Source of the DNA: Bacteroidales bacterium
Lineage (GTDB): Bacteria > Bacteroidota > Bacteroidia > Bacteroidales > 4484-276
Reading direction: 5' to 3'
NCBI GenBank assembly: GCA_029939965.1
Contig: JAOZRY010000251.1
Location: forward strand, 1 to 5,599
DNA length: 5,599 bases
The number at the start of each line of letters is the position of its first letter. Position 1 is the first letter of the stretch. Position numbers and translations under genes: made by a program. Of the stretch, positions 1 to 5,599 are shown in pieces. A model generated the notes under the pieces. It was not told where the DNA came from, ran no database searches, and worked only from the letters and a program-made list of their open reading frames with translations.

Positions 1-33
1 CACAATATAAAACAGTATCACATTCATTTTTCG

Positions 34-97
34 GCATCTTTCATTATTGGCAAAAACTATGGGGCAAGCCAATGAATGAAAGATGCTCATTTTTTTA
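34..97 (+). terminator. Long imperfect hairpin followed by a T-run; possible terminator of a plus-strand gene to the left
   Basis: Positions 34-51 pair with 68-86: eighteen base pairs with a single bulged G at 74. The loop is 52-67 (16 nt). Three bases after the stem comes a run of seven T (91-97). This order, stem then T-run on the plus strand, fits a factor-independent terminator for a gene that ends before the window and converges on pckA. The stem is long and AT-rich and the T-run is not directly attached, so a repeat element or an RNA-level structure is also possible. No coding sequence is visible in positions 1-33 to confirm an upstream gene. Confidence 0.4.
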
Positions 98-124
98 TAG
101 CTTTTTTCGTTTCGAAGCATTGCT

Positions 125-162
125 GAAAATAAAAGCCGGTATCAAGAATGAAACCGGCTTTT
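125..162 (-). terminator. Terminator of pckA
   Basis: AAAAGCCGGT (131-140) pairs perfectly with ACCGGCTTTT (153-162) around a 12-nt loop. On the minus strand the stem runs into TTTTATTTT. It lies 29 nt after the pckA stop codon, where a factor-independent terminator is expected. A T-run also follows on the plus strand (159-163), so it may work in both directions and insulate pckA from a convergent neighbour. Confidence 0.8.
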
Positions 163-191
163 TATGATTTAACAAAATATTTGCTCTGAAA

Positions 192-1847
192 TTATTTTCC
201 CGGACAAACTTTTACCACATTTTCAGCGATATTTTTGTCGCCATAGGATTTGTCAAAAGCATCACTAAATTTTTTGGCAAGCATTTGGGCTTGTCTATCA
301 TAAGCATCTTTATCAGTCCATGTGTTTTTTGGAGTCAGGATTTCTGAGGGAACATCCGGACATGTTTTTGGAACATTAACATGTAAAAGTTCATCATAAA
401 CATAATCAACATCTTTCAGCGATCCGTTGAGGGTGGCTTCAACCATTTTCCGGGTAAGCTTAATATCCATTCTTTTACCTACACCATAAGCTCCACCGCT
501 CCATCCGGTGTTAACCAGATAAACTTGTGTGCCATGTTGTTTCATTTTTTCACCAAGCATGCTGGCATATACATCCGGGTTGGATGGCATAAACGGTTGC
601 CCGAAGAAACGTGAGAAAGTAGCCAGTGGCTCAGTTACTCCTGTTTCGGTACCGGCCAGTTTGCTGGTATAGCCCATCAGGAACCAAAGCATAGCCTGAT
701 CAGGATCGAGCTTTGAAACGGGAGGAAGTACGCCATAAGCATCAGCGGTAAGGAAAAGGATTGTAGTTGGGTGACCCGAGGTGGATGATTCTTTAATATT
801 TTTCAGGTAAGATAATAGATACGATGCACGCGAATTAGGAGTAAACCTGTCATCGTAATAATCAAACTTACCATTAGGGTAAATCATTGCATTTTCAACA
901 ATAGAACCATGATTCAGGTAATCATCTTTGTGCATAATAGCATCATAAATATCCGGCTCTTTCGATGGGTCAATGTCGATCATTTTGGCATAGCAGCCAA
1001 ATTCGAAGTTTGCAATACCGTTTTCGCCCCAGCCATGCTCATCATCACCGAGTAATGCACGGTTTGGATCGGCAGAAAGAGTGGTTTTTCCAGTTCCTGA
1101 TAGCCCAAGCAATAAAGCTGAACTTCCGTCTTTGCCTTCGTTTGCTGAGCAATGTAGCGGCAAAATACCTTCAAAAGGCAGGAGGTAATTCATTACGGTA
1201 AAAAGCATTTTTTTTATACTTCCGCAATAGGCCGATCCAACAATAACACCAATCCTCCGATCCATATCCATTGCAACAGCCATGTTTGATGTGTTTCCAT
1301 TGGCGAATTTCCTAAGTCGTCCGCCATATTTTGAGCCATCAAGTTTGTCGTAAGGTAATGCCAAAAGGGTATATCCGTTTTGGTTAAAAACACTTTTTTT
1401 AATATCCCCGGGAATGGGGCGGAACATATTATCAACAAACAATGAGTGCAATGCTTTGTCGGTAACAACTTTTACAGGTAGGGCATAGCTACTGTCAGCA
1501 CCAATTACACGGTCGGTTTCATAAACTTTTTCTTTGTCTTTCAATATGTTCAAAGCATCCTCAAAGATCATATTAAATGTTTCCTCATCAATGGGTACAT
1601 TGTTTGGAGAGGTCCAGTCGATGGTTTTTTCGCTTGAGCCGCGCTTTACAACAACGGTGTCTTTTGGAGAGCGTCCGGTTGATTCAGGAGGAGTCCATGT
1701 AGCAAGTGCTCCCGACTCTGCAACAATTGCTTCTTTGTTGTCAACTGATGCCTGGATCAGTTCTTTGCGTGGAATGTTTGAAAAAACATTGGAATGTTCT
1801 TTAACAACTTTGTTAAGTTGATCTTTCAATTTTGAAGTGTTACTCAT
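192..1847 (-). CDS. pckA: Phosphoenolpyruvate carboxykinase (ATP), EC 4.1.1.49
   Basis: This cytosolic enzyme interconverts oxaloacetate + ATP and PEP + CO2 + ADP. It is the entry step of gluconeogenesis and, in many fermenting anaerobes, works in the carboxylating direction toward succinate. The protein has 551 residues, close to the 540 of the E. coli enzyme, and is complete. All landmark residues are visible and many share E. coli numbering: substrate-binding Arg59 in TGRSPKD, Tyr207 and Mn-ligand Lys213, metal-ligand His232 in LHCSAN, the P-loop GLSGTGKTT at 248-256 with Lys254 and Thr255, Asp268/Asp269 in LLGDDEHGW, Arg340 in NSRASY (E. coli Arg333), and the nucleotide-site Arg459/Thr465 after LVNTGW. 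The loop before Lys213 reads GSAYCGSIKKM, unlike the more usual Y-(A/G)-G-E-(M/I)-KK. The start is the first ATG; no Shine-Dalgarno is present, as is usual in Bacteroidota. The gene has its own promoter and terminator. ATP rather than GTP specificity follows from the overall family resemblance. Confidence 0.97.
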   Translation of the reverse strand: MSNTSKLKDQLNKVVKEHSNVFSNIPRKELIQASVDNKEAIVAESGALATWTPPESTGRSPKDTVVVKRGSSEKTIDWTSPNNVPIDEETFNMIFEDALNILKDKEKVYETDRVIGADSSYALPVKVVTDKALHSLFVDNMFRPIPGDIKKSVFNQNGYTLLALPYDKLDGSKYGGRLRKFANGNTSNMAVAMDMDRRIGVIVGSAYCGSIKKMLFTVMNYLLPFEGILPLHCSANEGKDGSSALLLGLSGTGKTTLSADPNRALLGDDEHGWGENGIANFEFGCYAKMIDIDPSKEPDIYDAIMHKDDYLNHGSIVENAMIYPNGKFDYYDDRFTPNSRASYLLSYLKNIKESSTSGHPTTILFLTADAYGVLPPVSKLDPDQAMLWFLMGYTSKLAGTETGVTEPLATFSRFFGQPFMPSNPDVYASMLGEKMKQHGTQVYLVNTGWSGGAYGVGKRMDIKLTRKMVEATLNGSLKDVDYVYDELLHVNVPKTCPDVPSEILTPKNTWTDKDAYDRQAQMLAKKFSDAFDKSYGDKNIAENVVKVCPGK

Positions 1848-1941
1848 TTCGTGTAAAATTTTTAATAAAACGACAGGTGAATATGCTTAAAATTAATAAG
1901 TTAAATAATTAATAAAGTCTTAAATTTTAAATTTGGAGGTA

Positions 1942-1973
1942 CAAATATCCAATTTTTTATTTAATATATCTAA
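1942..1973 (-). promoter_or_regulatory. Probable pckA promoter, Bacteroidota type
   Basis: Read on the minus strand, 1949-1942 is GATATTTG, one mismatch from the Bacteroidota -7 consensus TAnnTTTG, and it continues into TACC, a familiar downstream context. Twenty bases further upstream is TTAG (1973-1970), a weak match to the -33 TTTG box. The implied transcription start near 1937 gives an AT-rich leader of about 90 nt before the pckA ATG. I see no riboswitch-like structure in that leader. Confidence 0.5.
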
Positions 1974-2033
1974 CTATTTAAATAAATTTAACCGCTTGAA
2001 ACTTTGAGGGATATGAATAAGTTTATAGATTAA

Positions 2034-2061
2034 TTTATGATTTATTATTTATGATTTATTA
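2034..2061. repeat. Perfect 14-bp tandem duplication
   Basis: The unit TTTATGATTTATTA occurs twice head to tail (2034-2047 and 2048-2061) with no mismatch. A degenerate piece, TTTATAGATTAA, lies just upstream at 2022-2033. This is probably replication slippage in AT-rich spacer DNA. It lies about 85-110 bp upstream of the pckA -7 element, so a regulatory effect is possible but nothing shows one. Confidence 0.85.
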
Positions 2062-2256
2062 TTGAAACCGCAAAGCGGGAAACAAACATCGTTAACATGT
2101 TAGGGTTAGTGGCTTTTTAAGAGCATAAAGTGTGTGGTAATTATTTCCTACATTCACAGCTTGGATGGTCAAGTTATTTCGTAACAATGTTTAAGTTTAA
2201 TTTGTTGTAAAAATTAGGTAATAGAATAATGCTTTACCCTTGTAAAGTAGGACAAA

Positions 2257-2440
2257 TTGATGTCTTTCCTGAAAATGAACAGGTGCAGCGCACCGAAATA
2301 TTAAACCCAATAATAAATATTCCGGTGCTCTGCACCTTTGGTTTATCGGGGGAAACGCTGATGCTATAAATATTTCGCAGCTCTGCCGCTTATTCTTCAG
2401 GTTTAATTGGCTATTGATATTTTTCCGGAAAATGAAAAGA
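2257..2440. repeat. Pair of diverged 27-bp direct repeats bracketing the hairpin repeat cluster
   Basis: Positions 2257-2283 and 2414-2440 match at 22 of 27 bases without gaps, 157 bp apart. The shared core is TTGAT, TTTCC and GAAAATGAA. The second copy contains the perfect palindrome TTTTCCGGAAAA (2421-2432), which the first copy breaks with one T. Translated in the same relative frame, the copies read IDVFPENE and IDIFPENE. The match does not extend into the bases before either copy. The two copies surround the three hairpin units at 2281-2391, so the whole 184-bp block may be one composite element or a remnant of one. Confidence 0.55.
2281..2391. repeat. Cluster of three hairpin repeat units, two of them forming a large inverted repeat
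   Basis: The first two units form a 22-bp inverted repeat with two mismatches: 2281-2302 against 2316-2337, around a 13-nt loop. A third copy in the same direction as the second lies at about 2366-2391. Across the three, the pattern AATATT-N-CG-N2-GC-N-CTGC-N2-CT is kept. Each unit also folds alone as a 5-bp stem with a 3-nt loop: GGTGC/GCACC at 2282-2294 and 2324-2336, and GCAGC/GCCGC at 2377-2389. In the third unit, position 2 of the stem is swapped from G-C to C-G, keeping the pair, while the middle pair becomes an A-C mismatch. This looks like a dispersed intergenic palindromic repeat family; from memory, similar sequences are common in Bacteroidota spacers, but I could not check that. 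Confidence 0.7.
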
Positions 2441-2599
2441 ATAGATAGAATATGACTGCGTAAATTTCGGTAGTGAAAAATACACTAATTTATAATGAAT
2501 TGACAATTAGTAGTGTCAAACGTTATGTGGGTAGCCTTCAATCTCTTTCAATCTTTTTTCTGGCTCGTCCGGGTTAGGGTATTTGTATCTTTAAAAAGT

Positions 2600-2635
2600 A
2601 AAAAAAAAGACTGCCGGATTTCCCCGGCAGTCTTT
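2600..2635 (-). terminator. Terminator of ppdK
   Basis: AAAGACTGCCGG (2606-2617) pairs perfectly with CCGGCAGTCTTT (2624-2635) around a 6-nt loop, giving a 12-bp GC-rich stem. On the minus strand it ends in nine consecutive T (2608-2600), three of them in the stem. It begins 25 nt after the ppdK stop codon. This is a textbook factor-independent terminator and argues against read-through from ppdK into pckA. A weaker A/T hairpin (2643-2649 with 2654-2660) lies between it and the stop codon. Confidence 0.92.
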
Positions 2636-2660
2636 CGATTATTTTCTTTCCAAAAAGAAA

Positions 2661-5441
2661 TTACTTCTTCTTTTTGTCTTTTTTCTTGCTTTTGGCAGCT
2701 TTATGTGCCAACTCTTCTTTTGCCTGTGCTTGTGCAGCTGCAAGACGTGCAATTGGTACACGGTATGGCGAACAGCTTACATAGTGGAAGCCAAGAGTGT
2801 GACAGAATTCAACAGATGAAGGTTCTCCACCGTGCTCTCCGCAAATACCAATCTTAATATTTTTGCGGGTTTTACGTCCTTTCTTCACAGCCATTTCCAT
2901 GAGTTGTCCAACGCCTTCCTGATCCAATACCTGGAACGGATCGTGCTTAAGTATGCCTTTGTCTAAATAAACCTTGAGGAATTTGCCGGCATCATCGCGC
3001 GAATAACCAAAGGTCATTTGTGTGAGGTCGTTGGTTCCGAATGAGAAAAATTCGGCTGATTTTGCAATTTCATCAGCAGTAAGTGCAGCTCTTGGCACCT
3101 CAATCATAGTTCCAACCAAATGTTCGATACTGTCGTTACGTTCAGCAAAAACTTTAGCAATAGTATCTCTAACTATTTTTTCCTGCAACTTCATTTCGGT
3201 AAGTGTACCGGTAAGCGGAATCATAATCTCAGGTTTGGCTGTTACGCCACGTTTTTTAAGATCGAGTGCCGCTTCGATAATGGCACGTGCCTGCATTTCC
3301 GAAATCTCGGGATATGTATTACCAAGACGGCAACCACGATGGCCAAGCATTGGATTAAATTCTGAAAGCTCTTCAACTTTAGATTTAATTTCTTCAACTT
3401 CAACACCCATTACTTTAGCCATCTCTGCTTGTCCTTTTTCATCGTGAGGAACAAACTCGTGCAAAGGAGGATCGAGCAATCTTACAGTTACAGGAAGGTC
3501 GTGCATAGCTTCAAAAATACCTTCGAAATCAGCACGCTGAATCGGGAGCAATTTTTCTAAGGCTTTTCTTCTTCCGGTTTCGTTATCGGCCAGAATCATT
3601 TCGCGCATGGCAACAATGCGATCACCTTCAAAAAACATGTGCTCGGTACGGCAAAGGCCAATGCCTTGTGCTCCGAAGTTACGGGCTATTGCCGATTCTT
3701 TGGGTGTATCAGCATTTGTGCGAACCAGCATTTTCGAAAAACCGTCAGCCAATTCCATTAGTTCGCCAAAATCGCCGCTCAACTCAGGATCGATGGTTTT
3801 TATTTGTCCTTCATAAACTTCACCTGTCGAACCATTCAGCGAAATCCAGTCGCCTTCTTTAAAAGTTTTTCCTTCGGAAGAAAGTGTGCGTTTTTTGTAA
3901 TTAATTTTGATACCACCAGCACCTGAAACACAGCATTTCCCCATTCCACGGGCAACAACTGCAGCATGTGAGGTCATTCCGCCACGGGCAGTTAAAATCC
4001 CTTGTGCTGCATCCATACCGCTAAGGTCTTCGGGCGATGTTTCGATACGAACCAGGATAACTTTATGTCCTTTTTCTTTCCACTCTTCGGCTTCATCAGC
4101 ATGAAAAACAATTTGTCCGGAGGCGGCTCCAGGCGAAGCAGGTAACCCTTTTGCAATAATGGTTCCTTCGGCAAGTGCCTTATCATCGAATACGGGATGC
4201 AAAAGTTCGTCAAGTTTGTTTGGGCTAACCCTGAGTAAAGCTTCACGTTTTTTGATGCCACCTTCTTTTAAAATATCCATGGCAATTTTTACCATTGCAG
4301 CACCTGTGCGTTTTCCACTACGGGTTTGCAGTAACCAGAGTTTACCATCCTGAATGGTGAACTCTATGTCTTGCATATCTTTATAATGGTTTTCGAGGTT
4401 ATTCTGAATTTTAAAAAGTTCACTATAAGCTATTGGCATTGCCTCTTCCAATGAGGGGAAGTTAGAAGCTCTTTCTTTTTCGTTGAAGCCCTGTAGTTTA
4501 GCCCATCGCTGCGAACCTTCTTTGGTAATTTGTAGTGGGGTACGAATACCGGCAACCACGTCTTCACCTTGTGCATCAATGAGGTACTCACCATTAAAAA
4601 TGTTTTCGCCTGTGCCTGCATCTCGTGTAAAAGCTACTCCCGTAGCCGAATTGTTGCCCATGTTGCCAAATACCATTGCCTGAACGTTTATAGCAGTTCC
4701 CCATTCAGCAGGTATGTTGTTGAGGCGGCGATAAACTTTTGCTCTATTGTTCATCCAACTATCAAAAACAGCACTTACCGATGCCCATAATTGCTCCCAT
4801 GGGTCTGTTGGGAAATCTTTTCCTGTTTTTTCTTTAATGGCTGCTTTAAAACGAACAACCATCTCCTTTAAATCATCTGTTGTAAGGTCGAGGTCTCGTT
4901 CAACATTCTTCTCTTTTTTTATAATATCGATAATTACTTCAAATGGGTCTTCTTCTTCTTTGGTTTCCGGTTTCATCCCCATTACTACATCACCAAACAT
5001 TTGTACAAATCGGCGGTACGAATCCCATGCAAAACGTTCATTTCCGGTTTTTTTTGCAATTCCTTCTACGGCATCATCATTCAATCCGAGGTTCAAAACA
5101 GTGTCCATCATTCCAGGCATAGAAGCCCTGGCACCTGAACGAACAGAAAGTAAACACGGGTCATCTTTGTCACCAAATTTGGTTCCCATTATTTTTTCAA
5201 CCTGCTTTACAGCATCCTTTACTTCATCTGCAATTATTCCAAATATGTATTCTGCACCTTTGTCGTTGTAAACGGTGCAAGCTTCGGTAGTAATTGTAAA
5301 ACCGGGAGGAACCGGAACATCAATAAGATTCATTTCTGCAAGGTTAGCACCTTTGCCACCAAGCAAGTTTTTCATTGTGGCATTACCTTCGGCTTTTCCG
5401 TTGCCAAAGAAATAAACATACTTTTTTTTCTTTTTAGACAT
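2661..5441 (-). CDS. ppdK: Pyruvate, phosphate dikinase, EC 2.7.9.1
   Basis: This cytosolic enzyme interconverts PEP + AMP + pyrophosphate and pyruvate + ATP + phosphate. The protein has 926 residues; the Clostridium symbiosum enzyme has about 874. Residues 1 to about 380 are the nucleotide-binding domain, with GGKGANLAEM at 28-37, Arg101 in SVRSGA, and Asp358, Glu360 and Gln372 matching the ATP-site residues of the C. symbiosum enzyme. Residues about 425-515 are the swivelling phosphohistidine domain, with GGMTSHA at 487-493 and catalytic His492. Residues about 540-905 are the PEP/pyruvate TIM barrel, with Arg598, Arg654, Glu781, Asn804, Asp805 and Cys867. All key residues are present. Thr490, two before the histidine, matches the threonine phosphorylated by the PPDK regulatory protein in plants; no such regulator is in the window. 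Both ends are lysine-rich: five Lys at 3-7, and a tail from about 907 ending SKKKDKKKK. The start fits the usual PPDK N-terminus (KYVYFFG). It has its own promoter and terminator. Confidence 0.98.
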   Translation of the reverse strand: MSKKKKKYVYFFGNGKAEGNATMKNLLGGKGANLAEMNLIDVPVPPGFTITTEACTVYNDKGAEYIFGIIADEVKDAVKQVEKIMGTKFGDKDDPCLLSVRSGARASMPGMMDTVLNLGLNDDAVEGIAKKTGNERFAWDSYRRFVQMFGDVVMGMKPETKEEEDPFEVIIDIIKKEKNVERDLDLTTDDLKEMVVRFKAAIKEKTGKDFPTDPWEQLWASVSAVFDSWMNNRAKVYRRLNNIPAEWGTAINVQAMVFGNMGNNSATGVAFTRDAGTGENIFNGEYLIDAQGEDVVAGIRTPLQITKEGSQRWAKLQGFNEKERASNFPSLEEAMPIAYSELFKIQNNLENHYKDMQDIEFTIQDGKLWLLQTRSGKRTGAAMVKIAMDILKEGGIKKREALLRVSPNKLDELLHPVFDDKALAEGTIIAKGLPASPGAASGQIVFHADEAEEWKEKGHKVILVRIETSPEDLSGMDAAQGILTARGGMTSHAAVVARGMGKCCVSGAGGIKINYKKRTLSSEGKTFKEGDWISLNGSTGEVYEGQIKTIDPELSGDFGELMELADGFSKMLVRTNADTPKESAIARNFGAQGIGLCRTEHMFFEGDRIVAMREMILADNETGRRKALEKLLPIQRADFEGIFEAMHDLPVTVRLLDPPLHEFVPHDEKGQAEMAKVMGVEVEEIKSKVEELSEFNPMLGHRGCRLGNTYPEISEMQARAIIEAALDLKKRGVTAKPEIMIPLTGTLTEMKLQEKIVRDTIAKVFAERNDSIEHLVGTMIEVPRAALTADEIAKSAEFFSFGTNDLTQMTFGYSRDDAGKFLKVYLDKGILKHDPFQVLDQEGVGQLMEMAVKKGRKTRKNIKIGICGEHGGEPSSVEFCHTLGFHYVSCSPYRVPIARLAAAQAQAKEELAHKAAKSKKKDKKKK

Positions 5442-5463
5442 GTTAAAAGTTTTATAAATTTAC

Positions 5464-5492
5464 GTTTATAGTTGATATTCAACACTATAAAC
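5464..5492 (-). promoter_or_regulatory. Bulged hairpin in the ppdK 5' leader
   Basis: GTTTATA (5464-5470) pairs with TATAAAC (5486-5492), and inside it GTTGA (5471-5475) pairs with TCAAC (5479-5483) around the 3-nt loop TAT. Only two bases (5484-5485) are unpaired, so the stem is 12 bp with one bulge. If transcription starts near 5500, the hairpin lies about 8 nt from the 5' end of the mRNA and ends 22 nt before the ATG. It could stabilise the mRNA or be a protein-binding site in DNA. There is no T-run behind it, so it is not a simple attenuator. Confidence 0.55.
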
Positions 5493-5504
5493 TTTTTGAG
5501 GGTG

Positions 5505-5512
5505 CAAAATTA
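5505..5512 (-). promoter_or_regulatory. ppdK promoter, Bacteroidota -7 element
   Basis: Read on the minus strand, 5512-5505 is TAATTTTG, an exact match to TAnnTTTG, followed by CACC, the usual context at Bacteroidota starts. I see no good -33 TTTG box at the expected 19-21 bp spacing; that region is simply AT-rich. The implied start near 5500 gives a leader of about 58 nt. The lack of a -33 box may mean dependence on an activator. Confidence 0.65.
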
Positions 5513-5543
5513 AAAAATTAAAATTAACTCTTTACATTATTTG

Positions 5544-5555
5544 TTTGTTAACAAA
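5544..5555. promoter_or_regulatory. Perfect 12-bp palindrome upstream of ppdK, possible operator
   Basis: TTTGTTAACAAA is a perfect palindrome centred about 50 bp upstream of the predicted ppdK transcription start. That is a plausible position for an activator, and the promoter lacks a clear -33 box. I cannot assign it to a known regulator. AT-rich palindromes of this length can occur by chance. Confidence 0.3.
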
Positions 5556-5599
5556 ATTGGCTACCAACATTAAGCTGGACAAATTGAAGAAAAATAGCC

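Larger units (their letters stand above)
1974..2599. other. Long intergenic stretch with repeats but no convincing gene
   Basis: About 630 bp separate the ppdK terminator from the pckA promoter. Stop codons are frequent in all frames. The part nearest pckA is strongly AT-rich; the middle (about 2065-2440) is less so and carries several hairpins and repeats, listed separately. Small hairpins not listed elsewhere are CCGC-AAA-GCGG at 2068-2078, CTTTAC-CCTT-GTAAAG at 2232-2247 and TTGACA-N8-TGTCAA at 2500-2519. The only small reading frame of note is a 46-codon plus-strand one at 2229-2369, which is built from the repeat cluster. A small RNA gene cannot be excluded, but no clear promoter-plus-terminator pair is visible. 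Confidence 0.6.

Noticed and set aside
1848..1941. Possible riboswitch or attenuator in the pckA leader
   Set aside because: The leader is almost only A/T with no stable stem and no T-run terminator; only short AT repeats such as AATTAATAA are seen.
2099..2580. Telomere-like GTTAGGGT at 2099-2106 and 2573-2580
   Set aside because: Two isolated 8-mers with no tandem array; expected by chance.
2513..2857. Open plus-strand frame of 114 codons starting in the spacer
   Set aside because: It runs through the ppdK terminator hairpin and into the 3' end of ppdK in antisense, so it cannot be an independent conserved gene.
3022..3447. Open plus-strand frame of 141 codons inside ppdK
   Set aside because: It is the reverse-complement shadow of the PEP-binding barrel of ppdK, Ser/Ile-rich and without family features.
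4747..5271. Open plus-strand frame of 174 codons inside ppdK
   Set aside because: It is antisense to a fully conserved part of ppdK and its translation is a low-complexity Ser/Phe/Ile-rich product with no recognisable motif.
2250..5587. Shared 11-mer GGACAAATTGA at 2250-2260 and 5577-5587
   Set aside because: In an AT-rich window of this size a few matching 11-mers are expected by chance, and the flanks do not match.
1..5599. tRNA, rRNA, CRISPR array, insertion sequence or phage attachment site
   Set aside because: No cloverleaf, no rRNA-like sequence, no regularly spaced repeats and no transposase-like reading frame on either strand.
5556..5599. End of a further minus-strand gene at the right edge
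   Set aside because: A frame ends in TAA at 5570-5572, but fewer than ten codons are in the window, too little to tell from chance.

Overview
The window looks like a piece of a Bacteroidota chromosome, probably an anaerobic or facultative Bacteroidales/Marinilabiliales-type organism. The base composition is AT-rich and neither gene has a Shine-Dalgarno sequence; both starts follow A/T-rich leaders. Upstream of each gene is a match to the Bacteroidota -7 promoter element (TAnnTTTG): exact for ppdK and one base off for pckA. The genus is inference only.

Layout, left to right. Positions 1-191 hold a long imperfect hairpin with a T-run (possibly the terminator of a plus-strand gene lying off the left edge) and the terminator of pckA. 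Positions 192-1847 (minus strand) encode a complete ATP-type phosphoenolpyruvate carboxykinase, pckA. Positions 1848-2660 are an 813-bp gap with no convincing gene. It contains the pckA promoter and leader, a 14-bp tandem duplication, a cluster of three related hairpin-forming repeat units, a diverged pair of 27-bp direct repeats, and the strong terminator of ppdK. Positions 2661-5441 (minus strand) encode a complete pyruvate, phosphate dikinase, ppdK. Positions 5442-5599 hold the ppdK leader with a bulged hairpin, its promoter, and a perfect 12-bp palindrome about 50 bp upstream of the predicted transcription start.

The two enzymes act on the same metabolite. PEP carboxykinase interconverts oxaloacetate and PEP using ATP/ADP and CO2. 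Pyruvate, phosphate dikinase interconverts PEP and pyruvate using AMP, pyrophosphate, ATP and phosphate. Together they form a reversible pyruvate-PEP-oxaloacetate node that can serve gluconeogenesis or, run the other way, CO2 fixation toward succinate with pyrophosphate-conserving pyruvate formation. They lie in the same orientation, but each has its own predicted promoter and terminator, so they look like two separate units rather than an operon.

I found no sign of a new defence, mobile or biosynthetic system. The parts most worth a second look are the structured repeat cluster at 2257-2440, the hairpin and palindrome in front of ppdK, and the unusual catalytic-loop sequence in PEPCK.
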